DNA from: Phylloscopus collybita
Lineage: Eukaryota > Chordata > Aves > Passeriformes > Phylloscopidae
Assembly (NCBI GenBank): GCA_027886175.1
Contig: JAJNNQ010000075.1
Coordinates: forward strand, 81,323,001-81,387,000
Reading direction: 5' to 3'
Length of the DNA: 64,000 bases
This document shows positions 1-10,143 of the stretch, piece after piece (within the stretch, counting starts at the first letter, position 1; each line of letters begins with the position of its first letter). The notes below the pieces were generated by a model. That model was not told the DNA's origin. It saw only the letters and a list, made by a program, of their open reading frames with translations, and did not search any database. The position numbers were made by a program, and so were the translations under genes.

Positions 1-3000
1 CTGCCTTCAGAATGCTGGCCAGACACCTGAAGGTCCTTTCCAACTCTTTAGAATGGGGTGTGACGGACATTCTTAAAAGCTCAGAGCTGTAGCCTTCTAG
101 ACACACTCCCAAGAACTGCCAACGTCACACCAGACTGGAGTGCCGCAAAAAGCCTGTTGAAAAATTCTTGGAATTATTTTTTGGAGTCAGCTGCAGACTT
201 CGTGTGCTGTCTTGGACAATGTGGATATTTATCCTGCTTAGGTGTTAAAGCCAGGGAAACTGAGAGCCCAGTTTAGAAGGTCAAAGGAGCTCCAAGAACC
301 TATTTCAGCCCCTACCATGAGAAGCCGTCTCCTAATTTGGGGCCGTTTGAGTTCTAGTAAAATGCCTCCAATAGCACCAAGGAGGAAGAGTGAACACATA
401 CTTTAATTTCACTTTGCCTCCATCTCTCACCTCTAGAATAGGAATCAGTGTGTTTTCCTACCTTACCAAGACTGGTGGAAATGGAAGCACTTTACATGGA
501 AATGAAATCAGATATGTCTTTTCTGGGGAGAAGATAAGGGCCTTGAATAGTTAGTATTTTTAAATAAAAGCATATCATTTGAAAACTTAATTATTTTGGT
601 AGTGGAAAATGCTTATTATACAATTCTAATTAAAAGAAAACAATTTTCATTATCTTTTGTAACTATACCACATTTATGAGAAAGTCAGCAGTAGCAGTGG
701 GTTATGCACTTTTAAGCAATTAAATTTCCTACTTGTCTGATTTTGTTAGACTAATCAATTATACCAGGAATTTAATAAAGTGGACAGTTAAAGGAATTTA
801 ATCTATTCTCTCTAGAACAAACAAGATTAACAAGATAAGGTTCTGATTTGAGAAAAATATTTAAGAGATAAGCTAAATTAGAAAGTGAAAAAGCTTGTGA
901 TTCCCAAGCAATCACATAAATGAAGGAAATAATAATAAAAAAATAAAACCACAAAAAACCACAAACAAACAAAAAAGCACCCCAAAGGTTAACAGGCAAT
1001 ATAAGAGTAATTTCTTTCCTCATAAAATAATTAACCTTTGGAAAAGGCTTCCTGTCAACACATAGGCTTTTACTGTGCCATTTAAGGAACTAGGCACATT
1101 CCTGAAAAATGAACAATAGGGAACTTAAATAAGTCTTTGAAAATAAAGCATCTTGGACACAGTCATTTCCTGTGAAAGAGGTTCTTTGCAGTGTAGAAAT
1201 CAAACAATTCTCTCCATCTCTTGACAGGGAAAACAACCTTAAAATGTATTTTATAAGTAGGGGGAAAGATGAAGCAATTTATTTTAAGTCTCTTCTTTAT
1301 GTATCCTTTCGTGGTTGGTTTAATTCCAGGACTACGAATTTCCACTAGATGGATTTGCTCGTTAAATATATGCAGGTCTGAACACCAAAGTTAAATGGAT
1401 GAAATATTTCAACAATCACTGGCTCCCTTCATATGAGTTGTCCTGTCAAAGTATTATTTTGTGAAGAATACTTGTATATTCTTGTTATTATAATTCTCAT
1501 TTTTAATGAAATAATGAGAGAAACTCCTACTTTCAAAGCATATTACAAAGATCAATATCTCATTCTTACTGAAAATAAATAAGACTTAGGTGCCTAACTC
1601 CCTTGGAATCCTCTGACCCTTCTGGAAGCAATCTTCTATGGTGAATAATCACCAGGGTACAAAACCTTAAAAAAAGGGGAAAAAATAATATAAAGCAAGC
1701 TATTAATAAATCTATGTATCTGGGAAGATGTTTTAAATTCCATAAAGGACATTTATTTTATGTGAAGAAAAAATCATGCAGAAAAGCCATATTGAAATAG
1801 CAGTAAAACACCACTCACTGGTAAAGTATTTCATTTCTGGACAGATGGAAGAGCTGAAAACATTCACCATCTATCTATATGTACATACACTTGCTCTTTA
1901 TAAGCAAGAATTCTATGCTGTGTACAGGTTACAGTGATTTCTCCAGGGTGAAACTGTCCTTCCCTGTCTCACCATATTCTGATAATGACTGGAATGAGTT
2001 TGATATATTGAAAAACTCTTGCTTTGATTGTGTTTTTCTTTCATTACTAAAGCTGAGAATATTGAAGTTGCAAATAGTGTACAATATCTTATTAGAAAAA
2101 CAAGTGGTTTTAGGTCAGAAACAAAAGACTGGCACCTGACACTTTAATAAACCAATACAGTGTCCTATGCCAAAATAATCATTCTACAGACCTGGTTCAG
2201 AGAAGAAAAAAAAAAAAATCCATTACATTCACATTTTATAATTGTATTTGGAAGATGCCCCAGGACAAAACAACCAAGCAGTGAACTATTCATCTTACTT
2301 ATAAAAACCATCTTACCTATAAAAGTGTTAAAGTGGAAGATGTGATACTCAAGAAAGAGGTGATAAAATGACAAAATACGAACTCCAAGATTTGAACCAA
2401 ATGGCTGTAACCCAGCAAGGAAGAACCCATTTCCTATGAAACAGTGGAAAGATTCATGATGCATCGGTCCACATCAACTTCGTTCCTGCAGCTCTGCTTC
2501 AAGAGAAAGTGCACGAAAAGGACTTTTGGCAAGGGCTTTCACATGGCTTTATGCAAACAACAATTTGGGTATATTCATAATTTTCCCTTCATAAAGATAT
2601 ACTGTGTGCAGTAAAGGTGAGACTTCTGCAAGACCCTAGAGCTGGCTATACAGTATTCGTCAACTGAGGGCGCAGTGAGGATTGTAAAAATCAGGTGTGC
2701 TGATGTCTGTGAAGTTCTGTCTCTTAACTGAGGATCTTTAAATAAGAAGAGTATACAAAAATATTAATTTCTCATATGTGTGCATTTTGAGGCATGAAGG
2801 GCCAAGAAGGATATATTAAGGAACAGCAAGAATCCCCTTAATTAGGGCTAAAATGTGGATTTCCATTATAAGATAAAATTTGTCTCCTATCCCCAGTTCT
2901 AAATTTCAGATTCACAAATCATATTGGCCTTAAGATTTGCAGCCTAGGTCACAAGCTGAGGTAGGATTTTTCCACCAAATTTGCAGTAAATCAAAGAAGG

Positions 3001-3552
3001 AGTTCATGAATTATGAACCTGTGAAATAGAGATGTTCAGTGTAGTTCAAAAAGTCTCAACTTCTTTTTTTGTCACTTCATAGCCAAAAGAAGTAAATAAT
3101 AACTGCACAGTGGAAAAGAAGACAGATAAGATTTCATTTAGCAGACTTTTGTGGTTGAGGCCTGTGGCAGAGCACAAAAATTGCTTGATAGCCATCACAT
3201 CAGACACGTTATTAACATTTATATAGAAATGCTGATATAAGTTATTCATCCCGTGGAAGAGATGTGTAACAGATATTCATTCCTTGAATCTGGTTTCATT
3301 CGGGCAAGCATAAGTAGTCATCAATTTTATGTGTCCACAGAAAGCAGCCACATGAACACACACATGCAGTGTGTGTCCCCCCTGCCCCATCCTAGGGCCT
3401 TCCTGTAACTGTAAAACTGTGATTCTATTGGAACGAATGGAGGTGGAGGAAAGGCTAAGTAAGCCCTAAATATCAAAAGGTGAGTTAATACTCATATCTG
3501 CAACCCCCCACAGGTGAATTTGTTAACATATTACCTTTAATTTTATTCAAAA
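1..3552. other. Non-coding unique DNA, no gene seen
   Basis: AT-rich, CpG-poor sequence with stops in all frames; the longest open frame is 99 codons and resembles nothing I know. It contains an A-rich low-complexity stretch at about 929-985 and a 13-base A run near 2207-2219. A small inverted repeat lies at 3356-3376: an (AC)4 arm, a 5-base loop and a (GT)4 arm. I see no repeat family, exon or promoter. Confidence 0.7.
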
Positions 3553-3607
3553 TATCAAAATTAATTGTATTAATTAATTTAACATATCAATATTAATTGT
3601 ATTAATT
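3553..3607. repeat. AT-rich imperfect tandem duplication, period 32
   Basis: A 23-base AT-rich unit at 3553-3575 recurs at 3585-3607 with one mismatch. The surrounding 3530-3650 is made almost wholly of TTAATT-type words, and a related motif starting TACCTTTAA occurs on both sides (near 3532 and 3621). It is probably a local slippage or duplication product and could adopt cruciform or easily unwound DNA. No function can be assigned. Confidence 0.7.
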
Positions 3608-6600
3608 GCATGTAATTAATTACCTTTAACATACCAAAATATGTATTGTATGAAGTATAAATACAGCAGTGGGGACATTTTTTTCTTTATTTATAATCTA
3701 TTTTAACACAATCCTGCAAATTTTTCTCATTGGTTGTTGTGAAGTAATGATCAGACAAAAGCATTTGCAGGGGTCCACCTTTACAGCACATTTGCATCAT
3801 GATTTTAATTAAGGCAGACAGTATTTTTGTGAGGACTAAATTTACTTACTTTTAGCATTTAACAATAGCATGATGACAATAATAAGAGTAATCAGGACTG
3901 GCATAAAAATGTGCTCGATACCACACCAGGTTTGTTTACGCCACCCTCCAGAGATACAGCCAGGGCTGTATTACCCAGGGCTGAGCACACAGAACAACAG
4001 CCCAAACTCCTCATTCTACAAACCATCCACTTTTATTCTCCTAAATGCTCTGCCTCCAGTTTTTGGCAGGAGAGAGACAGCTGGTTAAAAAGCAATGAAG
4101 AAAACCAGGCGGGACAGAACTGCCACAGCTTCAGCCCAGTGCAAGGCGAGGAAGAGGAAAGGTCAGCCCCACAGGATCCCCTGCCCCGCAGACAAGCTTC
4201 CCCACTTCCCCCTTTCTATTCAGCCACAGCCCTTGTGTATGGCTGGCAAACGGGCTCCTGGCCAGCCACCACAGAGGTGCCCAGTAATGTGCTTTTGTGC
4301 ATTCTCTCAGCCAGGGGCTATTTCTGTGCCAAACAGGAGACGGACCAACCACTGTGTCAGGAACAACAAATACCCTGTTCCTTATCCTGCCTCCCTTCTC
4401 TTCCTAAATACTAAAGTTCAAACCAGAAGCCTTTGTGCCTTCACACACCCACCAGACTGGACAAGTGCATCTTTTCTAGAGCTGGTTGAAAGGATGGGCA
4501 AAATGTTTTTTTTTAAAAACAGTCTTTTTCCAAAACAGACATATTTAGTAATGGATTGAATATTGCTTTGAAATTTTCCGGTTTTCACTGAGCTCTTATT
4601 TCTCACTCTTCAGTTTTTTAATTTCTGCCCAATGATGTCATGGAAAATATCCCTTCTATCCCAGTCTAACCTTTATACAGGGAGGCTTCCTCCTTCTTTC
4701 CTTCATTCTGGAAGCACTGACTGTGTTTAATGTCCATTCCTGAGGTACAAGGTGTGAAAGCATCAGAGATCCTTTCTAGTCTTTATTCAGGAGTGATCTA
4801 ACTGCAGTGTTGGAAAGCTTCTAAATTTTAGAGGAGAAAGAAATGTAGATCACTTTAAGCTGTTTCAATGGAAAATGAAGGACACATTAAGGAATAAACA
4901 GTTGCTTTAACATTGCTGTGATATATGAAAAGCAGGTAAAATTCAGCCTACTTTATTTTTCCTTCTGAGACACGTAGGTGGCTGAAACCAGCTTTTCTAA
5001 AGATGACTGAGAAATTTACTTGAAAGTGTATAACCAATAAAGCATTCCTTTATTAACAAAACCCAGGAAAACAACAAAAGAGTTTTTACAGTTTCTTCAA
5101 TGCTTGAACATAATCCCTAACTGTGACTTTTGCTCCCAAGGCTGTTTGCAGCATTTTCTTGTACAACCAGCCTGGAGCTTGAAAAGGAACTAGTACAATA
5201 GCATTAAGCCTCAACATGGTGTGCATTAATAACTGACTGGTGCATACCTTGGATTTGTTGCATTAGGTAAGAGGATGAAAGCACAGTGCCTTCTCTTTTT
5301 GCCCACCCAAGAAGCGTTCAGACAGCTTAATAGTACACATTCTTAGGAGTCTAATTACCGCCACAATGGAATTATTTTCTATTAAAAAAAATAAAAAAGA
5401 ATAAAAAACCCACAAACTATGGATTTTGTTATTCTATGCTCTTTTAAAAAACATTCTTGTACGTCTTTTTTTCTCCCTGAGTGCCTTTTCACTCTATAAA
5501 GTGGGTATCAGCAAAGAGATGTCAAGAAAATAAGAACAGACCTACTATACATACCTCCTTCTGTGCTATTCCAAACACACATTTGCTAATTAACTTGCTT
5601 AACATTTCCTTAAATTCTTATTATTTTTTCTTATTACCATGGAGGCAACTAGCATTTCTAACAACAGTTACTGACCTCAGCAATAAGTTTTAACTTATTT
5701 TCATCTGTAAAAATAGACCAAATGTTTATTATTTAAGTATTTCTGTTATTAAACAAAAAAATCCCTAAAACTCAAAAACCACACAAAACCCTAGAATTAG
5801 GTGAAAACTCAGAACCCACTGCTGAAACAGCAAGAGAGCACGCTAAAATGTTGCCATTTTTCCTATCCTACTGAAAGCTCTCCCCTCTCTCGAGCACCCA
5901 TTTAGTTTTCAGCCACATTAATGTCCTCATCCCTCTGATAATTTTTTTGTGTCTTGAGCTGTGTAAGGGAGCGCTGCAGACTCAGGCCGGGCAGGAGGAA
6001 CAGCAGCCCTGCAGGCATCCCCATGAATCCTTTTTACCGTAATGCCTCTGGCTTCTGAAGAAGTGATTCATTGGCATATGTGGTCCCACCGCTTTCAATA
6101 TTCTCCTCAAAAGCACCAGGCAATGGGCATGGGAATTTCTCAGCCCATTAGTGAGCAGTGAGATGTCAGGGTATGGTACTGGGAGTGGGAGGTTAGTTCA
6201 TCATCCTGCAGGGAAGGCCCAGATAATTGGTCCAACCCAAGCTTTAAAAAGCCAATATTTTTACCTAGACAATAATGGTAACTTTTTCTAACAGCTCTTT
6301 AAGGAACATATGACAGTCAAATCTTACTAGCACTGCAGACAGGAGAGGAAAATAAACCCAAACCCAAACAGCTGTGAAGGTTTTACATCGCCACGACACC
6401 CATCTGCAGAGCTGCCTGCAAATGCTTTTCCAGTCTGCTGTGCCAGTATGCTTACTGACTTGCACATATTAAACTCAGGTTTTAAGAATTTGCCAGATTA
6501 GGATTTCAGTTTAGACAGACCACACTCCAGTTTGTTTTTCCAGCCTTTTACAGTAACATTAGCCACAGCTCCACAGCTCCTCAGCTCTGGCGACAGTTTA

Positions 6601-6799
6601 CCACACCTAAAATTCATTTCATTAGCTCTAACTGCTCTGCCACGGGCCCAATGACAGCCTTGTCAGGAGATTCCTGACAGCTCCAGCATCTAGATGATTT
6701 CTGAATCAAACGGGGGAAGAAATATAATTGCTTTTACCGTAGTAGGTAGCAGCAATCCTTCTTTGTCTACTGTGGAAGAAGTTTAAAAACACAGGAGAG
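3608..6799. other. Non-coding DNA with a GC-richer block at about 3.9-4.45 kb
   Basis: Apart from the open-frame block listed separately, this is unique AT-rich DNA. A-rich patches occur near 5383-5412 and 5752-5795. No CpG island, splice-flanked exon or known repeat is visible. Confidence 0.6.
3911..4414 (+). other. Longest open frame in the window (167 codons), unlikely to be a gene
   Basis: The translation runs 167 residues from the ATG at 3911 and is rich in Pro, Ser, Gln and Cys. It has no signal peptide, membrane segment, repeat or domain I recognise. A second plus-strand frame (4095-4559, 154 codons) and a minus-strand frame (4131-4352) are open over the same stretch. This is what GC-richer, stop-poor DNA produces by chance, since true coding DNA usually protects one frame. 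It has no convincing splice context and no promoter. An old exapted exon or a fragment of an unrecognised repeat cannot be excluded. Confidence 0.12.
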
Positions 6800-6900
6800 C
6801 AATTTAAAAAAACCCCATAAACTCCTAAAAAAACCACGGAAAAAAACAACCCCCACCTCCAAAACAAACAAACAAACAAACAAACAAATATACACCCTAA
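6800..6900. repeat. A/C-rich low-complexity tract with (CAAA)n
   Basis: About 100 bases consist almost only of A and C, including about six CAAA units at 6862-6888. The opposite strand reads as G/T-rich, the same composition as the plus-strand tracts near 13.68, 35.85 and 39.95 kb. Confidence 0.85.
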
Positions 6901-8461
6901 CAAACAACGAGCGCAGAAAAGAGGAGGTTATTGATACATAAGAATCAGGAAAAAAAAAACACCCCCCTCTGAAAACTGTGCGTTTTTAAAACTAACACAT
7001 AAAACGTGCAAAACCAAGAATATTTTCCTTCTTTACGTAGGATCATGCCCATATATATTCCCTGTATTACATGACATACGGGTCTTCCTCCTTAAATAAA
7101 GTCCCAACAATAGGAAAAATGATTCAATAGAGAGAAATATTCAGAAAACATCAGAATGAGAAGAAAGCAGGGTTAATTATCCTTTCACATTTCTATTAGC
7201 CTTTCCACCTGTGTGAGGATATACCACCTTGGCAAGCCTTGCACAGATTTACTCTGAAGAATTTATGCCTTTGGTCAGAGTAAGTTAAATTAGTAGCATG
7301 GCTAGATCTCAGCCTCACAACAAAAGCTATTCCTCCCAAGCTTGTTGTGCTGCAAATGCACACACCTACACTCCTCCCCCCAGAAAACAAACAAGAAAGC
7401 AACAATCCCAGTCTTTTGATAAATCTTTACACATGCTGCTCTTATAAGTGGATGCATATATTTTAGGAGGAATTTAAATGTATTTGAAACAAGGCAGAAA
7501 TGGAAGGGGGGGGGAATAAGTTTCTCACTTCAAAAAACCTTCAATAAGCTCATGTACATTGCTGTGGTATGCACTTTGCCAGTTACATTTCTGAAGGTTT
7601 TGAAAAATGTGACTGGGAGTTTTTAACAGTGCAGTGTTTGCAGTTAATCATCAGCTTAAAAAGACATTGACATCTGTTGTCTAGAGAGAAAAAGAAAAAT
7701 GTAGGGGGGAGAGTAGGCAGGGGGGGTTGAAAATTAAATCAGTTTGAATCCTCCTTAGTGTTATAGAGTCAATAGCAGGAAATTTGCTCTCAGAAAAATG
7801 TGGGGTTGTGACCCTCTGTGTTTCAAGACATCCTAATTTAGCTTGATCCTTCATGCTCTCTGCTCCTCCTACTTGTACCCTAGAGGCAGGTTTTCTCCTA
7901 CTGAGAAAGAGATTAAGAGGCAAAGTGCTGAAAGAGGGAGGTAGAGAAAGAAAATAAGACAGGAATAAACTGGAACTGAAGTCCTAAAATCTCAGAGATT
8001 ATTAAAATTCAATCACTCCGCAGCGCAACTTATTTTTATGCAGACACCAACGGCTTCTTTGAACTGATGTTGAAAGGTAACACGAAAACTTTTTATTAGT
8101 GTTTGAGACCATTTTCTGAGGACACCAGAGAGAGCTGTTTTTGACGTATACAAGTAGTGCTCACACACTATATATATATAATGAGTATGCATCTACCAAG
8201 ACACTTTTCTGCATCTCAGTTTGGACCCTATGAGTGAATCAACTTCCCAATTAAGTGGTAAACTGTGCAGGCTATGAGACAGTTGATGAATGGTAGCTCC
8301 CTAGCAATTAGTGAAGAAAAACAATGCTAATATAGAAGACACTAAAAAATATTAATCAGCTGTTAATACAGCTCCAAGCCCATTAACTATAGTTGTGTTG
8401 CTTATCCAAGTGATGTATTTATGGCCACAAGTAGCTGACTTTCCAAGCAGAACGTGCCATT
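6901..8461. other. Non-coding DNA, no gene seen
   Basis: Unique sequence. It carries a 9-base G run at 7506-7514, two 6-base G runs about 10 bases apart near 7705-7726, and a short (TA)n at about 8169-8181. The last part (about 8270-8450) reads like a possible conserved element and is listed separately. No exon or known repeat is recognised. Confidence 0.6.
8270..8450. promoter_or_regulatory. Possible conserved noncoding element
   Basis: This stretch mixes homeodomain-like TAAT/ATTA cores with balanced, non-repetitive sequence, for example CAATTAGTG near 8305, ATTAATCAGC near 8350 and a GATG-TATTTATGGCC stretch near 8411. It has no long open frame or simple repeat. The texture resembles vertebrate conserved noncoding elements, but this is a by-eye impression. 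No alignment was available. Confidence 0.2.
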
Positions 8462-9049
8462 ATGTGGCTGAGCAGAAACTCCCCAGCTCACAGAGTGAAT
8501 AGAGCAAGGAGGGAGGTGGAAGGGAGGAAGGTGAGTGCAACCTCAACTCTGCTTTCTCTTCTGACTGCACTGACTGCTTGGAGCAGCTCTCAAATCACAT
8601 CCTCTATGCTGTCCATCAGAACTCAGAGGAAACAGAACTCCACTGGAATTTCAAGTGCCTCCTCAAGGCTGGGCTGGAGATGAGGTCCCACCCTTCACTT
8701 CCTACAGCACACCAACAAACAAGGATTTCCATGCAGAGCACCCAGCTTCTCATATGGCTATTCCTGGGCTCCAAGCTAGGTTCAGCAAATGTTCCTACCT
8801 CTGTCCTTCCAGTTCTATCCCAAGGAAAGATCCAGGTGGACTAGACAGCTCATGTCCCACTTTAACACTGTGGCATGTCCCACACCACCCACAAAGGCAG
8901 CAGGTCTCAGGACTCCAGCAGGTTTTATCTCCTACCAGGTTGGGGCTGCACATGCAGCATTGACCTCCCCAGCAGTGCTAGTGTACACTAGCACAGTACC
9001 AGAGGAGATCAGGGGGGCTGGAGTAACCCACACGAGTCCAGGTTTCTAA
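8462..9049 (+). other. GC-richer block with overlapping open frames, no recognised gene
   Basis: Four plus-strand open frames of 73-102 codons overlap here in different frames (8462-8683, 8578-8844, 8655-8963, 8789-9049). None shows a domain or codon pattern I recognise. Overlap in several frames argues for stop-poor, GC-richer DNA rather than one coding frame. The block contains a perfect 20-bp palindrome at 8975-8994. It could be a decayed fragment of an unrecognised transposable element. Confidence 0.2.
8975..8994. repeat. Perfect 20-bp palindrome
   Basis: The 10-base half GTGCTAGTGT is followed immediately by its exact reverse complement, giving a loop-free palindrome of 20 bp. The flanking bases (A on both sides) do not extend it. 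It could form a cruciform or bind a symmetric dimer. A chance origin is possible but not common at this length in 64 kb. Confidence 0.95.
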
Positions 9050-9434
9050 GATCTGATCATAATGCACTTGTGGTATAACCTGAAACTCCATAAATTCAGC
9101 AGCTGTCTTGCTATAGATGCTAAAGATCTTTGCCTCAGGTTTATAAAATCATCATCGATTGCATTGAAGTTACTTGACACATGAAAATATTCACCTCAGA
9201 AAGTATTCCAGAATTGGGCACTTCAACTTGTGAGCAAACACTGATACCAGTGTGTGTGGGGATCATCTTCCCAAGCTAATAGTATGCCAGATTGATAGAG
9301 ATAAATGATAAAATAGGATGTCCTTGATTGACAGCTTTGCTATCTAGTCAGAGAAAAAAATCAAAAGAGGACAGTTTAGATCAAAGATTAAATTGTTCCT
9401 ATTCATAGATGCTTAGATTTTAACATCAGAGAAC
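9050..9434. other. Non-coding DNA, nothing recognised
   Basis: Short unique AT-rich stretch. No open frame of note, repeat or signal is seen. Confidence 0.6.
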
Positions 9435-9436
9435 AA

Positions 9437-9475
<39 letters not shown>

Positions 9476-9537
9476 AGAAACCACACACATTTATCTAGAC
9501 TAACCTCCCACATAAAATGGGCAAAAAAAAAAAAAAA
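9435..9537. repeat. A19 run grading into (GAAAA)n, plus a second A15 run
   Basis: Nineteen A at 9435-9453 are followed by GAAAA units up to about 9480. After 42 bases of unique sequence there is another 15-base A run at 9523-9537. The upstream sequence does not look like a transcript copy, so this is best read as a microsatellite. Confidence 0.9.
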
Positions 9538-9980
9538 TTGTATTCCACCCATAACTGCTGCATAACTATAAGCATAACTTTAGAAAGACATCCCATTTCA
9601 ATTAATATCATTCAAGACAGGAAAAATCTGGTTCCTGCTTAAGTAATTTCAGTATTAAAAACATGCTCTTGAATTCAAGTCTGAATTTAACCAGACAAGC
9701 CTCCTGCCACTAAAAGTTGATCTGTTTTAATCAAGAACCCTTGATGCATCTTGAAGTGCAAAGACAAGGAAAAAAAAAAATCCCCCTTTTCCCATAGAAA
9801 TGCAAAAATCATGTTATACTACCAATAGAGCTTTGGATAAAATATTCTAGTTTGATGAGCTGTGTTCAATTTTAGTAATAACTTTTCAGTTTGACAAGCA
9901 AACAAAATAATATTGAGAATAAGAATTCTGTATCAAGTGGTAAATAGTTTAATTGTATCTCTATAAAAATAAAGAAATTT
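9538..9980. other. Non-coding DNA, nothing recognised
   Basis: Unique AT-rich sequence between the A-rich tract and the dispersed repeat. No exon or signal is visible. Confidence 0.6.
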
Positions 9981-10143
9981 TCCTGAATCTATGGCATCTA
10001 AGAAATCTAAGAGGCTTCTTCCAGTAGAGTTAAGATTGTTGTCTGCAACACTTTGTAGTAAGTGTCACCTCTTGCCAACACATGGCATATGGTGATCTTC
10101 CATTTCTTGAAAAAGAAAAGCCTTAAAGCTATTAGATACCACT
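9981..10143 (-). repeat. Unclassified dispersed repeat, copy A
   Basis: Read on the minus strand, this segment matches 37463-37627 along its whole length. The first 107 or so positions align without gaps and with about 12 mismatches by eye. After that come two small length differences, then a well-matched end (CTTAGATTTCTTAGA and ATTCAGGA). The match stops at both edges, as expected for two fragments of one interspersed family. The minus-strand frame 10007-10258 stays open through it, but differences between copies fall at all codon positions and often change the residue, so it is not evolving as protein. It has no CR1 similarity or obvious terminal repeats. It could be part of an old LTR, a DNA transposon or a non-autonomous element. 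Confidence 0.8.
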
